Assembly: GCA_028289305.1 (NCBI GenBank)
Contig: JANQQO010000096.1
Span: forward strand, 1-7,541
Direction: 5' to 3'
Length of the DNA: 7,541 nt
Source of the DNA: Rickettsiales bacterium
GTDB lineage: Bacteria > Pseudomonadota > Alphaproteobacteria > Rickettsiales > JANQQO01
The notes under the pieces are model-generated. The model saw nothing but the letters and a program-made list of their open reading frames with translations, had not been told where the DNA came from and ran no database searches. Below, one piece after another: positions 5,615-7,541 of the stretch; the first letter of the stretch is position 1, and each line of letters opens with the position of its first letter. The position numbers and the translations under genes are program-made.

Positions 5615-6343
5615 ATGCTGAACCATATTGCAATTATTATGGATGGAAATGGCCGCTGGGCTGAAGCACGCCATCTGCCGCGCTCAGTGGGCCACAAAAA
5701 AGGCGCGGAGAACGTCAAAGAAATCATCAAGACCTGCATGCAGCATAATGTGCATTATCTGACGCTCTACACTTTTTCGTCGGAAAACTGGAACCGACCA
5801 GAGCAGGAAATCAGCGATTTAATGAATCTGCTGCGGTTTTATCTGGATAGTGAGCTAGAAGAGCTGCATCGCAATGGGGTGAAGATCAAGGTGCTTGGCG
5901 ATCGCCAGACGCTACCGCGGGATATCTGTCGGAAAATGGAAGAAGCGGAAAAGCGCACCCAGCATAATGCCGAGATTCAGGTCAATATCGCACTGAGCTA
6001 TGGCAGCCGGCAGGAGATTGTACAGGCGACGCAAGCGATTGCCGCAGATGTGCAGAGCGGAAAATTGGCGCTGGAAGATATCAACGATTTCGTGATGGGG
6101 CGATATTTATATACCGCACGCATGCCGGATCCGGATTTGCTGATACGCACTGGCGGCGAAGTGCGCCTGAGTAATTTCCTGCTGTGGCAATCGGCCTATA
6201 CAGAACTTTATTTCACCGATGTATTATGGCCAGATTTTATTGGCGAGGATTTAGAAAAGGCGATCGCCGATTTCCACACGCGTGAACGCCGCTTTGGCAC
6301 CACCACACAGAAGGATGCGGTGTCACAAAAAGAAGCGGTGTGA
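5615..6343 (+). CDS. uppS: Undecaprenyl diphosphate synthase (cis-prenyltransferase)
   Basis: UppS adds isopentenyl units in cis to farnesyl diphosphate to make the C55 carrier lipid precursor for peptidoglycan and other envelope polymers. It is cytoplasmic and membrane-associated. The 242 residues carry HIAIIMDGNGRWA (4-16) with the catalytic Asp10, GHKKGAENV (26-34), TLYTFSSENWNRP (50-62) and ALSYGSRQEI (126-135). Next come LLIRTGGEVRLSNFLLWQ (175-192) with the pyrophosphate-binding Arg178 and Arg184, and YTELYF with the Mg-linked Glu197. The only in-frame ATG after an upstream stop at 5576 is at 5615, directly before the first motif, yet no Shine-Dalgarno sequence precedes it. The stop overlaps the cdsA start by one base. 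Confidence 0.97.
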   Translation: MLNHIAIIMDGNGRWAEARHLPRSVGHKKGAENVKEIIKTCMQHNVHYLTLYTFSSENWNRPEQEISDLMNLLRFYLDSELEELHRNGVKIKVLGDRQTLPRDICRKMEEAEKRTQHNAEIQVNIALSYGSRQEIVQATQAIAADVQSGKLALEDINDFVMGRYLYTARMPDPDLLIRTGGEVRLSNFLLWQSAYTELYFTDVLWPDFIGEDLEKAIADFHTRERRFGTTTQKDAVSQKEAV

Positions 6344-6987
6344 TGCAGCTCTCGAACCTGGCCAAGCGGATCCTCTCTGCGGTGATCTTAGCGCCGCTGG
6401 CGATTGGCATCATCATTCTTGGCGGTATTCCTTTTATTGCGATGGTTGCACTCGCCTTCATCATCATGCTCTATGAATGGGTAAACCTCACCAAAACCAG
6501 CACACGCAAATGGCTCTGGTGGCTTGCGGGCGCACTGTATATTGGCGGGGCGTGTACAGAATTCCTTTATACTCGTATTCAATACCCACAAGACTTTGAA
6601 ATATTCCTTACTATACTCATTATCGTATGGCTCTCAGATATCGGTGCTTATATTGCTGGTAAAGTATTTGGCGGACCGAAATTATGGCCGAGCATCAGCC
6701 CTAACAAAACCTGTGCCGGTGCAGTGGGCGGGATTGTCTTACCACTTATAGTGGGAGTACCCATTCTTCTTCATCTCACCCCAACCGGAATTTTGGTAAT
6801 AGCTGTGCCTATAGTCATCATTGCCTTCCTCACCGAGTGTGGTGACCTGCTTATATCCTGGGTGAAGAGGCGTTTTGGGGCGAAGGATAGCGGCGCGCTC
6901 ATCCCTGGCCATGGCGGATTGCTCGATAGACTAGACGGATTGCTGTTGGTTATGGTAGTAATCGGCATTCTTGGAATAATTCGATAA
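6343..6987 (+). CDS. cdsA: Phosphatidate cytidylyltransferase (CDP-diacylglycerol synthase)
   Basis: CdsA makes CDP-diacylglycerol from phosphatidic acid and CTP in the inner membrane, the branch point for bacterial phospholipids. The product has 214 residues, mostly hydrophobic, with about six to seven predicted membrane helices. WLSDIGAYIAGKVFGG (96-111) is followed by SPNKTCAG (119-126). The family signature spans 172-198, with the readable core KRRFGAKDSGALIPGHGG (175-192) followed by DRLD (195-198). It is shorter than the E. coli enzyme (285) because the N-terminal membrane part is reduced, but the catalytic half is complete. I chose the ATG at 6343, which overlaps the uppS stop as TGATG; a GTG one codon upstream at 6340 is the alternative. 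Tandem stops TAA TAG end the gene. Confidence 0.96.
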   Translation: MQLSNLAKRILSAVILAPLAIGIIILGGIPFIAMVALAFIIMLYEWVNLTKTSTRKWLWWLAGALYIGGACTEFLYTRIQYPQDFEIFLTILIIVWLSDIGAYIAGKVFGGPKLWPSISPNKTCAGAVGGIVLPLIVGVPILLHLTPTGILVIAVPIVIIAFLTECGDLLISWVKRRFGAKDSGALIPGHGGLLDRLDGLLLVMVVIGILGIIR

Positions 6988-6992
6988 TAGTC

Positions 6993-7541
6993 ATGCCTGT
7001 TACTGCACCCGCACCAACTGCTGCCCCTGCGCCGAAGCATGTTACCATCCTTGGCTCCACCGGGACGATTGGGCAAAACACGCTCGACCTCATTGCGCAG
7101 GCACCAGAGGCGTATCAGATTGAGGTGCTGACAGCGCGCAATAACTATACTTTGCTGATTGAGCAGGCGCTGCGCTTCATGCCACAGCAGGTGGTGATTG
7201 AAAACGACGCGCATTATGCGGCGGTGAAAGACGCCTTAGCGCATACACCCATTACCGTATCTGCCGGCACGAAGGCGGTGGTTGACGCTGCTTGCATCCC
7301 TGCAGAATGGACCATGCTCGGCATTGTGGGTGCGGCCGCGCTCGCCCCTGCCCTGGCGGCGATTAAGCAGGGCAACAGTGTGGCGCTTGCGAATAAGGAA
7401 TGTTTGGTCTGCGCCGGAGCATTAGTGACGCGAGAAGCGCAGAAACACGGCACCACCTTGCTGCCGGTGGATTCAGAGCATAACGCGATATTTCAGGTGC
7501 TCGCCGGTGCGGATGCAGGCGCAGTTGAGCATATTACCTTA
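6993..7541 (+). CDS. dxr: 1-deoxy-D-xylulose 5-phosphate reductoisomerase (3' part cut by window edge)
   Basis: DXR converts DXP to 2-C-methyl-D-erythritol 4-phosphate with NADPH, the committed step of the MEP isoprenoid pathway that ultimately feeds UppS. The visible 183 residues are about the first 45-50% of the roughly 390-residue family length. The NADPH loop GSTGTIG lies at 21-27, VGAAALAPALAAIKQGN at 112-128 and ALANKE at 131-136. LPVDSEHNAIFQ at 157-168 contains the metal ligands Asp160 and Glu162 (E. coli Asp150 and Glu152). The first 14 residues are an Ala/Pro-rich extension before the usual start of the fold. No other start codon is in frame after the stop at 6927, so ATG 6993 is firm, although no clear ribosome binding site precedes it. 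It begins 5 nt after cdsA. Confidence 0.97.
   Translation, partial: MPVTAPAPTAAPAPKHVTILGSTGTIGQNTLDLIAQAPEAYQIEVLTARNNYTLLIEQALRFMPQQVVIENDAHYAAVKDALAHTPITVSAGTKAVVDAACIPAEWTMLGIVGAAALAPALAAIKQGNSVALANKECLVCAGALVTREAQKHGTTLLPVDSEHNAIFQVLAGADAGAVEHITL

Overview
The window carries two divergently transcribed gene blocks from a bacterial chromosome. Everything in it points to an alphaproteobacterium. The right-hand order rpsB-tsf-pyrH-frr-uppS-cdsA-dxr is the classic translation / cell-envelope cluster. The left-hand side has an alphaproteobacterial-type ETF beta and alpha pair, preceded by a tiny HIG1 (twin transmembrane) protein, a family shared by alphaproteobacteria and mitochondria. Base composition is near 50% G+C by eye, and codon use looks homogeneous except for one small lipoprotein gene. 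The order or family cannot be fixed from this sequence alone.

Left block (minus strand, 2048 down to 1): a 59-residue HIG1-type membrane protein starting at a GTG, then etfB, then a small predicted lipoprotein of unknown function, then etfA, which runs off the left edge. The genes are very tightly packed: a 9-nt gap, then a 20-nt overlap, then a 1-nt TAATG overlap. They therefore look like one operon with translational coupling. The two ETF subunits form the FAD/AMP heterodimer that carries electrons from acyl-CoA and related dehydrogenases to ETF:quinone oxidoreductase. The unusual element is the lipoprotein gene wedged between the two subunits.

Middle (2049-2318): a 270-bp intergenic region serving both blocks. 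It holds a good candidate promoter for the left operon, whose -10 lies inside a perfect 16-bp palindrome, and a weaker candidate promoter for rpsB. The roughly 120-nt rpsB leader contains a long-range 8-bp inverted repeat enclosing smaller hairpins, which resembles a ribosomal-protein mRNA leader.

Right block (plus strand, 2319 to 7541): ribosomal protein S2 with an unusually long Ala/Lys/Glu-rich tail, elongation factor Ts, UMP kinase, ribosome recycling factor, undecaprenyl diphosphate synthase, CDP-diacylglycerol synthase, and the first half of DXP reductoisomerase (cut by the right edge). Together they supply translation factors, UTP precursors, and the isoprenoid and phospholipid precursors of the envelope. 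DXR feeds the MEP pathway, whose products UppS polymerises into the lipid carrier for peptidoglycan. Most of the window is conserved housekeeping DNA. The points that deserve attention are the interrupted etf pair, the HIG1 gene with its degenerate motif, the structured rpsB leader and the S2 tail. I see no mobile element, CRISPR array, tRNA or rRNA, and no sign of a wholly new multi-gene system.
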